From Acanthornis magna (lineage: Eukaryota > Chordata > Aves > Passeriformes > Acanthizidae), in NCBI GenBank assembly GCA_036785705.1, contig JAWUZG010000084.1:3903001-3967000 (forward strand): DNA of 64,000 bases. The letters run 5' to 3'. The position numbers and the translations under genes are program-made. This document shows, piece after piece, positions 1-25,600 of the stretch. The first letter of the stretch is position 1. Each line of letters begins with the position of its first letter. The notes under the pieces are model-generated. The model searched no databases. It had not been told where the DNA came from and saw nothing but the letters and a program-made list of their open reading frames with translations.

Positions 1-14636
<14,636 letters not shown>

Positions 14637-15217
14637 GAACTCAGACACAGTATATTGAGGAAGTTCAATGATACAGAAGTTTGGTTTGAGAAGAAACATG
14701 GTATTTATTAAATATTAGCCATGGCACAACAGGAAAATTATTTTTTTGAATCATGTAGACTTGGGTGCAATTTAAACAACTCCGAGCTTTAAAAAAAACT
14801 CACTTTTAATGTGTTTTGCACATTTGGTATAACTTGTCTTTGGTCATGTTATCTTCTTATATAGTAACTTTAGACAGGTGACTTATGGGAGCAGAAATCT
14901 GGTTTTGTTCCTGCTATTTTTTATAAAATTGCCTTCTAACTAGTGCAAGACACGTCTACATTTGGGAAGCCATTCAGTGTACAGAACTAGAGCAACAGAT
15001 GCACATGTGTCAGCAGTACAGTGTAGAAGTAACTTGTTTGTATTGCGTATCTTGGTGTTTAAATGTTGAGTCACTTATCTAAAAGTTGAGCTGTTGTTCT
15101 TCACATTGCATGTGTCTTTTGCATGGGCAAAGAAAAGGCCTAAACATTGCTCTTAAATGTTGTTGTCCTAATAATCTCAGCTGCATTGTAAACTGTTCCC
15201 ACACATAGTGCCTTAAA

Positions 15218-15225
15218 TATTTGAG
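15218..15225 (+). promoter_or_regulatory. miR-124 seed match in HIPK3 3' UTR
   Basis: GTGCCTTA is an 8-mer complementary to the seed of miR-124. This is sequence matching only; accessibility and conservation are not known from the window. Confidence 0.4.
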
Positions 15226-17590
15226 GTTGTTAATGTTATTACTTATATATAAATGTTGAGGACTGCAGCACTTAAAACTTCAGATCTGCTGATTTTTTGA
15301 TAGCGTAATGCTCATTTTGGGTTTTGTGTGGTATGATTTTAGTATTGGGTGTATTTTCCTTATTTAGAAGGCAGCATGTTTTGCTGTAGCTGAATTTTGC
15401 TGTCTTTTTTTTTTCCCCCAGAATGATCTAGCTTCAAGACAGGACTTTAGTAGTGCTTAAGAAAAGTTGATTCAGTAGCTATTGAATAGTGACACACAAG
15501 ACAGTATTTCATACTGGTAAATGGAACTGCAATACAACCTAAGTAGTTTATTTTAAAAGTGTTTGTCTAATTGGATATAATAAAATGTTTAGAGGTGAGG
15601 TAGGTATGACTGACTAGCTAATGAAAGGAGAAGCCAAGTGCTCATTGATCCATGATGTGGTTTCATCTTAGCTTGAGCAAACCATGCAGTATTTAATAAC
15701 TAGTAGCAGAATATTTACTATTGAAGCTTGAAAAAGATGTGAGTTCTTTGTGTGCAATCTTTCATTTATGCATGGGAGAGATTTTAGTCTTTTTACATGA
15801 TAGTATTTGTTTTAGCCTGTTGTGGGTGTTTGCTTATTTAATACATTCCGTCAGGGACGTAAATTACATGCTTTTTGCTTTTGTTTTTCCTTTTTTTTTC
15901 CCCTTAGGAAGTGTGTCTTTTCGTTTTTTTGTTTTGTTCAAATGAAGTTGCTTTTGCAGCACCAAAGACTTAATCATCCATTTCCTATAAAAGGTAGCTA
16001 CTTTTTCATAGACCTCAAGTATACTGTAGTGTAGAGATGGGATTTACGGAAGGTATTAAGCTGAGGCTGTGTTTTAGCTTATGGGCAAGTAATAAATTGT
16101 ATCATTTATCTTGAATGTATCATAGATAAGCTGCTATATAATGATTGCCACTTCAGATAGCTGTGAAATTAGGTGATTAACTAGTTCTTTCTTAGCTTTC
16201 TAATTTCTGTACAAGTCTAATTACATGAAATAGAAGCTGGGTTTTGGGTTTGAGTTTTTTTTTTAAATTTTTATTTTGTTTTCATGTTTGAAGTGTCGTA
16301 ACTACTATACTGTAAATGATGGAAGATGATTGCATATGTTTTTTTGGGGTGTGTTATTTGCATCAGTATTTTATCTCCATTAACTTTGAGCTCATCACTG
16401 CATATAAGTGGATGTATTAATGTAACTTAATTTTTTTATGTTTTCATATTGGCATTGTGTGGACACTTAAGCAGCTGCATCTTGCAGGCTTGACTTAATT
16501 TTTTTTAAAACAAAATCTGGAATACAATCCTTGCAATGTTGACTGGAATAAGAGTGCAAAGCATTTGAGTTTAACTCTGTCAATAAGCTAGTAACTGGTA
16601 ATCTTTTTCTTTACTCCACTAACACAAGCAGTGTTTTATTTAATGAATGTCTGAATGAAATAAATGTGCCTACATTTGATTTATTTTTTAAGTAATAACT
16701 AAAATACAACAGTATTAGATCATTTAAAAAAAAAAGAAAATACCAGCAGTACATTTATAATCACACTGAAAATTGAGAAACCTAACTTTTCCCAAAAGTT
16801 TCAATGTTTTTAGTAATTAACTCTATGCATTTTGTACAAGTGTGTGTGTGTATATAAAGTATACATTAGCAACTAGGAGTATCCTGATGAATTTGAAATC
16901 TTATCGACACATACGTAAAGCCTAAACATAGCGAGTCAAATTGGATGTCCACCTTACCACTTCAAGCTCGTGCTGTATGGTCCAGCAGACAGTTTTCTGT
17001 TCACTCCCTCATGCTGGGAAGCGAGCCTTTTTTTGGTGCTCACTCCATTGCAGGCAATGGACACACCAAGAACCGCCAATGCAAACAGAGCACATCAATT
17101 TTGTATTGTGGTAACAAAATAATAACCAAACCACTGCATTTTTTTTTTCCTGGGGCCACGGGGATCATCATGGGTCTGATGTATTTTCTGTACTTTCTTT
17201 TTACTGTGCTTAAGGTTTGGAGCTGACGTGCTTGTTAAATTGACACAATTCTCTGTATATCACCACAGTATCCTGTCCTCTGCAGGAAAAGATTGCTGTA
17301 AATGTGCCCCAAATTAGATCTGCTGCTCTTTCTATGTAGTATAACCTTAGAAATGTCTGCATTTCAAAGAATGAAATATTTGAGATCCTGCCACAGCTTA
17401 AATTCAATATACCAGGTGACTTCCCCCCTTCCCCCCCTGCAATATACTCTGAGAGATCAGACTCTTGTCACTGCAAGTGTCTGGGGCCCATCTGCAGGAA
17501 AAAAAAGCTTTCAGGGCGAGGGCCTTTTCTGTGAAAGAAGTCATCCTCTGAGAAGCATTTTTACATGATACCATTTTAATGCCTTTTTTA

Positions 17591-17596
17591 AATAAA
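17591..17596 (+). promoter_or_regulatory. candidate polyadenylation signal AATAAA
   Basis: A canonical AATAAA in an A/T-rich context within the HIPK3 3' UTR. It probably supports a shorter transcript isoform if used. Confidence 0.4.
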
Positions 17597-17957
17597 ACAC
17601 TGCATGACTTTGGAATTGCATATCTGCATATTACTTTAATTTGCAAGGTTTTATACGAATTTCTTGTGTTAGGTTTTTAACTTCAGGGTGTTTTATTGGT
17701 CAAATATGCTACTGTAGTAACTCTTTTTTTTTTTTTTTGTTTTTATTTTTAAATTTTTCTGTTTTTACTGCTAATTAACGTGGTTTGTGTTAAGTAAAAG
17801 TTAAATCACACTGCAAGCTGTAGGAAGACTTGTTCTAGAAACACCCAGTGATAGAGACTTGATTAATAAGGTTGAACTGTTACTGTTTAACAATTTGTAG
17901 ACTTGTGGCTTTTTTTTGCTTTGGATTTCTCTGCTACACTAGTTCGCCATGTAGCAA

Positions 17958-17972
17958 TTGCACTGTGCAATA
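17958..17972 (+). promoter_or_regulatory. overlapping miR-130/301 and miR-25/92 seed matches
   Basis: TTGCACTG (17958–17965) matches the miR-130/301 seed. GTGCAATA (17965–17972) is an 8-mer for the miR-25/32/92 seed. The two share one base. Their position supports a 3' UTR that extends beyond the AATAAA at 17591. Confidence 0.45.
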
Positions 17973-18172
17973 TTACAATATGAGGACTGGGAAAATTTTT
18001 TATGGATGTAATGTCTCTTACAGTTTGCGATAGTATTTCTTTCTAGTTCTCAGTGATTTAAATGTGACCAAGCCTTCTGTACTTTGTCACAAAAAGCGGG
18101 TTTTCCAGGTGACTATTTTGGTGAGTGTCAAAATAAGAATTTATGGTGTATTACTGTCAAGATTCACTTTGA

Positions 18173-18178
18173 ATTAAA
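18173..18178 (+). promoter_or_regulatory. candidate distal polyadenylation signal ATTAAA
   Basis: The common variant hexamer, followed by T/G-rich sequence 20–60 bases downstream (a TTTTGGTGGCTTTTATTTT stretch) as expected for cleavage factors. It is proposed as the main HIPK3 3' end. Confidence 0.45.
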
Positions 18179-20362
18179 ATATATATTGCAGCAGATGACT
18201 TTTGGTGGCTTTTATTTTTTGCTGTGTTACCTGAGGGCAAAGATGATGAAAATTGATTGGGAGGGCTCTAAAATTCTGATGTAATCGTTCAACTGAGCTG
18301 TTTTCTGAAATTTGGAATTTTATAAACTTTCAAGACTTGCTTCTTCAGCACGTCTTGCGAGTCAGTCTTTAGTGTAGCCCCACCTTGAAGGCTCTTTGTT
18401 CTGGATGTCCCACTTTTACAACCTTAGAGGAAGGTTCTCTGGCCCAGATCCCAGCAGACACCTTGCTGCTGCCAAAGTTTGTGCCAAGCTGGTGGCAACT
18501 GCTGCCTGGCCAGCAGGAAGGTGCTCCTGCTGCCACAGATGGGCCCACATGGTCAGTGGCTCCAGATGGCCACCTGGTATGGACCAGACGTCCACGGAAG
18601 GCACATTTGGCAGCGCTGCTGTCAGCCAAATGTGCTCACTCTGCCGTGGGGTTGCAGTTCTTGCTGAAATCTGGTGCTTTGGAAGCTGCGTGAAGGTGTG
18701 GGTGGGTGCTCACATGTGCTTGGGGGAAGGAGGTTTTCTGTGCCTACCATCACATTTAAGGTGCAGTCAGAAATGAAATGTGAAAGACTGGAAAGACAGC
18801 ACAAAATATTTCAGAATTGAGAGAAAGCTTTAATTTGGTAAATACAAGGTGCTGCTGATACCGATCTGTCACGGCCCTCACTCTTCAATGTAATTGGTCA
18901 CAGTGTCTGCAAAGCTTTTCCCGCAGCTCTGTCCCTCAGGTGATGTGTAAACACAGCTGTCCAAATCCTACAGACACCTGTTGCTTTGAGAGCTGCTTCC
19001 TTTCCCTTCTTTGCAGCTAACCTCGTGCGTTGTTGACTTTTAAATCCATGTTGGTATCTAGATCCCACTTTTTCCATAGCAAATAGGGCCACTGCCTTGG
19101 TCTATTTCACACTCTCACTTCTGGCGATGTCTAACAAACAAGGAAAGGCAGCCTGAGCCTTTCAAAGGGAATACTCTGCCTGTGACATCCTTTCTGCTCT
19201 TGTTTGCTGTTAGTAATGATGTGCGACTGTCCCCGTGCTCTTTCCCATCCTGTGGAAGGAGTGGGCTTAGGACAGGCAATTATGAGTAAGTCATCTTCCT
19301 CTTAACTGGCTTTAGGATGACTAACAGTGGTTTAAAATTTGGTATTTTTGCTGTCACTGAATGCAAAGGACAGGTTTGTACTGCAGTTAAGATGGCAAAT
19401 TTGTTCAAGGAAAATCTTTGGAGTCAATGGAGCTGTCACACACCTCACATCTGTAGTAGGACCAATGGATTCAGGGTGACGCTGTGTTCTCTCAATGACT
19501 CAGCCTGGGATTTCAGCTGGAGAGATGATCAGTCTCTGGGAGGCAACAGAGGAGCTACTGTTTGGTACAGCTCACAGAGCAGTCCTGATGATCATGCTGG
19601 AGCCACATTCATCACTGCAGTTCCTGCCTCCTATGAGCTCAGCTCTTGTAATGGACCTGGCAGCAGGAGCCAAAGTTTTGGGAGGGCTGTGAATAATGCT
19701 GCTCCCTCCTCAGAGAGCTGTAACTTTCTCAGAGGCCCATGAAGTTCAGCAGGTGTTGTCTGGAGCAGTGCAGAGCCCTGGGAGCACCAGAGGAAAGCTG
19801 TAGCCCCTCCTGACACTTCCCACACTGTGACTGAAATGGCTGACATGACGTCCTGCTGTGCAGGAAGACTTATTAAGCCATGGGTAAGGTTTGATGGTGA
19901 TTAATGTTAATTATATCTTCCTGCCTTTCACCTGTAGGAAGGAAGTTGTATTTTCTCTCCCAGGAGGGGTGGGTATGTGCTCTAAGAAGATTCAGATAAT
20001 TCTACCTGCCCTTGTCCTGTGGAACAGCATTGAGTGTTCTTTGTTAGAATGATGAAGCTTTATGCTGAGGGGCTGAAATATACATTTGAATGGATTCTTC
20101 CCCTTAGACCCTGAAATAGCAGGTTAGGAGTGTCTACACCCTGTTGGTGAAGGTGTCTGGAGGCTGGACTCCATCCTATGATTGTATTTGGGGAGTGAGG
20201 GGTTCATCAAAATGAAAAATCCCAGCTGTTCTCTAGCAAAGAGAGACCATGGCCTGCCACCAGCTTCACCTGGAAGTCACTGGCTGGCCACAGTCACTTC
20301 TCATCCATGGATGAGATCCTCATCTGATGGATTCCCTCATAGAAACAAGTAAGGCTCAGAAT

Positions 20363-20386
20363 GCTTGCAGTAGGTCTACTGCAAGC
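20363..20386. repeat. 24-bp near-perfect palindrome
   Basis: Two 11-bp arms, GCTTGCAGTAG and CTACTGCAAGC, are exact reverse complements separated by GT. It could extrude as a cruciform or be a by-product of a template switch. No protein site is recognised. Confidence 0.9.
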
Positions 20387-20764
20387 AAGGTGGTTTTGGA
20401 TCTGGAAAAAAACCCAAACCAAACAGGATTAGAAAAGTTAAGTTTAGGAAGTAGCTAACTACTATTACTTGGTAAAACCCCAGTGATTTTTACTAGTTGT
20501 AAAAGATCCAGTCATTCTGGAAAATACACATTTTTAAAATCCTTTGAAATAACAATCTGCTACTTACATGTGACTCATAATATGTACACAAACACACTGT
20601 CTAATGGAAAATTAAGAGAAAACCATAACGCTTAAGAGCTAGACTGAGAAAAAGTGCTCTCAAAATTAGCTTATTGATGGCTCTATTACAAAGCCGAGTT
20701 ATGACAAAACCTAGAAAAATAGGAAAACGATGAAATGGGGTTTGTTCAGGGTTCCCTGAAGGTG

Positions 20765-20780
20765 CCAGCAGAGGGCCCTG
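20765..20780 (+). promoter_or_regulatory. CTCF-like motif
   Basis: CCAGCAGAGGGCCCTG matches the CTCF core consensus except at one downstream position. It lies between the HIPK3 3' end and the next CpG-island promoter, where an insulator would be logical. Occupancy is inferred. Confidence 0.4.
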
Positions 20781-22256
20781 CACTAAACATGCTGGCCCTG
20801 GGTTAAGCAGAGTGATGAGCAAGCTCCATTTCACTATAATAATCATAAACTGCCATCTTTGCTCTGGATAATCGCTAGTAGTCATCAAGGGGAAGCTAAT
20901 TTTGCTCGGAATGAATTAGTGATTTGGGGGAAAAGTAAAACGTCAGAAATGGGACAGCATAATTGTGTTGGTGACACTGGAAGTGCGCTGAAGCAGTCAG
21001 ATAAATATGTAATTGTGGGTTGTCACGGCTTCGGAGATGCTGCGAGCGGCTGGGGAGCAGCGTCAAGCTGCGGCTGGCCCGTGCTGGGGCTTGCTCCACC
21101 TCAGACCTGACTTCTAAGAATTTCTCAGCAGCACAGCTTCCAGCAGAGCGGGATTGCTGGGAGGCTGGGGCAGCTTTCCTGCGTGTGAGCAATGCTGCAG
21201 CCTTTCAGGATCAGCTCTCGGCGTCCTGGAGAGTGTTGTGTCCCAAACCCACCTTTGCGTTGCTCCTCCTCCCATCATCACTGCCTGTTGCCCACGAGCA
21301 TGATCTGGGAGGTGAAAGAATTCATGGATGTAGTTCCAGGAAAGAGATGGTACCAGAATAAGGAATTCACATTGCCTCTGTTGAAAACATGGCTTGGAGG
21401 AAACACTAAATGAACTGCCCCAGCGCTGGGTGTGACTGAGTGAGGCAGCTGCTGGGCTTACCCCTCTGCCCTCCACAACACATTTCATGTGCTGGTTGGT
21501 TCCCCCGGTGTACCTTAAAGAAAAACAGAGAGAAACCTCTGTCTTTTGGAGCTTCCCTGTCAGTCTGGAGGTCTGAGCCCCATCCCCGGGGCGGCAGGGC
21601 GGGAGTTGATGGAGCGAGCGCAGGAGAGGGGTGACCGGGGGAGACCTCTCCCGTGTTTGCACCGTGGGTGACTGGGGCCGAAGCTGCAGATTTGGTCACC
21701 CCCTGCGGTACACCCGAGCTCCTTTATTCTCAGAGCCGCTTCTGCACTTGCAGAAATGCTGCCGGTGGTGATCGGCGCTGTAGCAGGGCTTGGGCTGATT
21801 TGCCAAGAGGAGGTGCTGGCTGGTGCCTGGGATAACGAGGGACAATCTTTGGAGAAGTCCCGGCCCGGCGGCTCCCAGGGCGGGACATCAGCTGACCATG
21901 AACACAGTGAGCAGAGAGGGACTTTTACCCACGCCAGGTCGCTGCACCGCTGCGAACGGGGGCACCGTCGTTTACACCCAAAGGTAGTGCTGGGCACAAT
22001 CGCTTCCAAAAATGCGGGAAGTGACGGATCCCCGAGAGCCGCTGTCGCGCCGCACCTGCCCTGGCGGGCACGGCGGGCGGGGACCGAGCCCCGCCCCCGC
22101 CGTGGCCGCTCCCCGCTCCTGCCACAGCCCCGGCGGAGCGCGGGGGGCGGCGAAGGGGTCCCCGCGGCCCCGGCAGCGCCGCCCCCGCTCCCGCCTCCCC
22201 GCGCTCGGAGGGCGGGGAGCGGGGCCGGCAGCGGCGGCGCCGAGAGCCCTTTGTGG

Positions 22257-22316
22257 ATGAAGCTCCGTTCCGCGGCGCTCCCCGCGCCGGAGCCCGAGGG
22301 GCCGCGTCGCCGCTGA
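22257..22316 (+). other. upstream ORF 1 (19 codons)
   Basis: The ATG lies in the sequence GTGGATGAAG. It reads MKLRSAALPAPEPEGPRRR and stops at TGA (22314–22316). It is in the same frame as the main ORF but terminated before it. It is relevant only if transcription starts upstream of 22,257. Confidence 0.4.
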
Positions 22317-22365
22317 GCAGCCCCGGGCCCGCGTCCCGCGGCGTGCGGGCAGAGCCGCAGGCGGC

Positions 22366-22425
22366 ATGCGGGGCCCCCCGCTCCGCCCCCTCGGCCGCCG
22401 CCTGCCTGCGGAGCCGCCGCTCTAG
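22366..22425 (+). other. upstream ORF 2 (19 codons)
   Basis: An ATG in GGCATGC context reads MRGPPLRPLGRRLPAEPPL, then TAG at 22423–22425. It lies 63 bases before the main ATG and in a different frame. Confidence 0.45.
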
Positions 22426-22438
22426 AGCCCGGCCGGCG

Positions 22439-22459
22439 ATGGGCAGCGCTGCCCGCTGA
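22439..22459 (+). other. upstream ORF 3 (6 codons)
   Basis: ATG in a GGCGATGGG context (a good initiation context with G at +4) reads MGSAAR, then TGA. It ends 28 bases before the main ATG, leaving little distance for reinitiation. Confidence 0.45.
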
Positions 22460-22487
22460 GCGCGGCGCGGCCGTGCGAGGCGCGGGG

Positions 22488-22665
22488 ATGTGGCTGCGGG
22501 CTGCGGGCGGGCGGAGCGGGGCGCGCCCCGCGGGGCCCGAGGCAGCGCCCGGCCCCGCGCCCCCGCGCAGCGCCCGGCCCGCGGGCGGAGGAGCGGGCCC
22601 GGCCGCGGCCGTCCTGCTGCTCGCCGTCATCGTCGCCGTCCTGCCGAGCGCCCGGGCCGAGCCGG
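22488..22665 (+). CDS. KIAA1549L: probable first coding exon of KIAA1549L (signal-peptide exon)
   Basis: The ATG at 22488 opens 59 codons plus one base, to the donor CCGG|GTAAGG at 22666. The peptide starts MWLRAAGGRSGARPAGPEAA. It stays Pro/Ala/Gly/Arg-rich to residue ~38, then has a hydrophobic core AAAVLLLAVIVAVL and an SARA site before EP, like a long signal peptide for a secreted or type I membrane protein. KIAA1549L encodes a large single-pass membrane protein. It is assigned mainly because it is the neighbour of HIPK3 on the same strand in vertebrates as I recall, with a strong CpG promoter. I cannot match the residues from memory, because leader exons diverge fast. The next exon is beyond the window. 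Confidence 0.6.
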
Positions 22666-25600
22666 GTAAGGAGCAGCGCGGGGCGCGGGGCGCGGGACGC
22701 GGGCGGAGCGCGGAGCCGTGGCCGCGGCCGCCCTGCCCGCGGGCTCCGCGGGGCGGCTCGGGCTGCCGTGCCGGAGCAGCCTCACCTGCTGCGGCGGCAC
22801 TGGGTCCCGCCTGCCCGAGCCGCCGACGGGAGATGCGCCCGGTGCCCGGCACCGCCGGGAGCGGAGAACAGCCAGGCGCTTCCCTTTGTCTGCCGCATCC
22901 TTTTTTACCGCTCGCGGAACAGAGGCTCCTCTGTGGGCAGGGGGTGCTCGGGCTTTCTGCCTTTCCCCGAGACAGCCAACGCTGCCATCACCCCCGCTCT
23001 GCCTGGCTGCCGCACAAATAGCAGCTTTTCCTATGGGACGGGATAGTTGGATTAGGTCTTGTTCCTTGCGGAGAAAGGATGGGCAGGGGCTTTTGTTAAA
23101 CCGAAGGATCAATTCTAGTGATTCTGTGTGTGTGTGGCGGGGAGGAGGGGAAGATAAGGAGGGGTTAGGAGAGGGCAAGCTCTGCTGAGATCTGAGCGCT
23201 ACATCTCAAATGCAGCTGAAAGCTCCGACAATTTCTGGGTTATATATTTCCTATTTCCCTCGACTTTTTGAGTCAGGCAGTGTCCTGTGCTCTCCAGACT
23301 TCTTTCAGCAGTGGATATACTCGGTGACCTCAATGCAGAAATGGTTACTGGTGCTGGCAATTATTGTATGTGCCAGATAGAGATGCCAAATATAATTCTG
23401 AGGCTGTGCTAAAGGAGGCTAAAATATTGGCACATTAATACTATGGATTTAAGAAATGAGTAGGGAGGTGAGTCCATGTTTTGAAGCTGTTAACATGTAT
23501 GTTCTGTGGTTGTATACAATTGATGTCAGTTTCATGGCCATAACATAATGAGGTTTCGCATTTGCAGGTTGTAGGTTGGTGGAACAGTGTCTCATACTGC
23601 ATTACTTGTGCTGAGCATGTAAATACCACAGTCTGATTTACCTCTATAGGATAAACGGACCCATGATCAGAGGAATGGCTAATTTTTCACCTTTGCTTGT
23701 CAAGTCAGTCTGGATTTCACAGGGACTACCACACCACATCTAAGTTATGAAATGTGTGTTCACTCGGAGGTAGCCAGGCTCTCAGAGAGCTGAGTTGCAA
23801 AAGCTGAGGTATTTCTGACAATGCAACAAGACACCTCTTCACGCTCCAGGATGAGATTCAAGAGTAGAATGAAAAGTGTTAGTATTCTGTTTCTTCCCTT
23901 GTGGTCTGTATGTCTTTAATGCACAGCCATGATCTCATTTGTGAGTGAAGAAATCCAACAGAGTCAAAATATATTTATAGGTATCTCATAGCCAACAGCT
24001 TGGGCAAAAGAGGTGAGAAGCCACAGTAGTGTCAAGCCAAAATACGTAATCATAGTGTATACAGCACACACAGTGGAAAATACTGTCATTGATAGGCTTT
24101 GCCTGGGAATTTTAGATTATTGGGTAGTTACATGAAGATACTAAACATAATTTGTTTTACTTGATAGCTTTGAGCTTTACAGCTGGAATTGCAAATAAAA
24201 CTTTACTACTCCTGTGCAGTGTTGATCACTAGATACGATTGCTGAGGTGCGTAAATTGGATGTCAATTAACCTTAAAAGCTCTGCCTTCCAGAGGGATAG
24301 AGCACATGCAATGCTGTCTCCTGTTGCAGTCAGGAGCAAAACATGTGGTAGAGCCAGATTTTCAATCAAGCACGTAATTTGTGTCTGAGAATATTTATAT
24401 AGAGCAGTCTACATGTAGGCCTGGTTTTCTTTTATGCAAATGTGCTTTTACTGATTTTGGTGATTACTGCAGGAATGTATACAATTAGTAGAGCAGATCT
24501 ACTGCCATGGAGTCCAAGGGCTGTTACAGGATGCAGTGAACACTGAGAACTGCACTTGTGCACCATTTTTGCTACAGCTTCCTCCGCTGGGGAATATTTG
24601 CCTCTCTGGGTAAATTACATCTGTCCATATGCACACCCTCATGGATAAATGCTACATTCTTCTTTTGGGTTTGTGTGCAACACGTGGCATTGCAGTGTGT
24701 GGAGACAAAGCAGGGAACCAGGAGCATGGAGGGAAAAACCAGTTTTGCTCTGGTGCTACTGCTTCAGAAGACAACTCAAGGTTTTCCTGATCCCTGAGAT
24801 CAACAGTATTTCCTTAGACCTCAACAAAAAATCAACACGAAGGGCAATGATCTCCTTGAAAAGGGATCCTGGCGGGATGAGGCATGGGGTTTCCAGCTGT
24901 TGGGAGCAGAGCGATTGGTTGTCTCTCTGTTAGGGGCTCAGTGCTGGTCAGTGCCTTGGAACATTTTCGCCATCGAGTGATTAGGTTTCAGACATCAGAT
25001 AAGAAGCCTTATTTGTAGTTTTAGAAGTATTTTATGCTTCTTTAGCTGGGTGCATACCACACTGCCCAGTGACATGCAGAGTTAATAATTAATTTCTTCC
25101 AGGACCATCACTTAAATTCAGGTTGAAAATAAAATTACATTGTCCACCATAATCAGGATTACAGAATGGCCAGTGCAAAAATTAAGTCAAATTGAACATA
25201 TCTGTCAAGAAAGAGAGAAGTAAAGCACCAGAAATCAAATGAGGGAATGTGAGGTTTTGGGCTGAATCCTACCATGCTCCAACCAGGTAGAACTCACTCG
25301 TGGCCCAGAGCTGTGAACCGTGGGCAACCATTTCTCCTGGGAGAAGAAGACAGAGACAGTTTTGGAAGGCAGCTGTTGAAAGCTGATCTGGTGTTGGTGG
25401 AGCATCTCTCAGCCATTCAATACCTCTGTCACTATTGTTTGGGTGAAACAGAGGAAAGGCATATTGCTTACAGTTGAGCTCTCATGAGATTAATCAGCTA
25501 ATCAGAGGGACTGCAGTAGGGGGCCCGTGGCAATAAAGTTTTCAGAAACAATAAAATACACCTTTTACATTTTGAATCATCCCTTATGCTTGCCTGCGTA

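Larger units (their letters stand above)
14637..18200 (+). other. HIPK3: HIPK3 3' UTR (end approximate)
   Basis: AT-rich sequence following the stop codon. Candidate polyadenylation hexamers are AATAAA at 15579–15584, 16659–16664 and 17591–17596, and ATTAAA at 18173–18178. I favour the last as the distal end for two reasons: the ~3.5 kb length fits the family, and 17,940–17,990 carries overlapping microRNA seed matches expected inside a UTR. The 3' end itself is inferred. Confidence 0.7.
18201..21000. other. intergenic spacer between HIPK3 and the CpG-island gene
   Basis: No gene is supported. GC-rich patches at about 18,380–18,720 and 19,460–19,860 carry overlapping open frames of up to 141 codons, but none shows a recognisable domain or plausible splice pattern. 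A weak CR1 3'-end-like string lies near 20,150–20,190. A palindrome (20363–20386) and a CTCF-like site (20765–20780) are listed separately. Confidence 0.65.
21010..22900 (+). promoter_or_regulatory. CpG-island promoter
   Basis: CpG density rises from about 21,010, is moderate to 22,000, and is extreme from 22,020 to 22,860. There are many GC boxes (for example CCCCGCCCCCGCC near 22,090 and GGGCGGGG near 22,211). No TATA box is evident, as is usual for dispersed CpG-island initiation. The island contains the predicted first exon at its 3' end. The transcription start cannot be placed exactly; 22,150–22,260 is plausible. Confidence 0.85.

Noticed and set aside
19317..19742. 141-codon open frame in the spacer as a gene
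   Set aside because: No known domain, and an overlapping minus-strand frame is also open. Kept only as a weak finding.
20140..20200. Possible CR1 3' end (TGGACTCCATCCTATGATTG)
   Set aside because: Only about 20 bases resemble the terminus, with an apparent internal gap. This is not enough to call an element.
21560..22852. 430-codon open frame on the minus strand across the CpG island
   Set aside because: It is explained by extreme GC content, which removes stop codons. The composition is Ala/Gly/Arg/Pro-rich with no domain, and it overlaps a better supported exon on the other strand.
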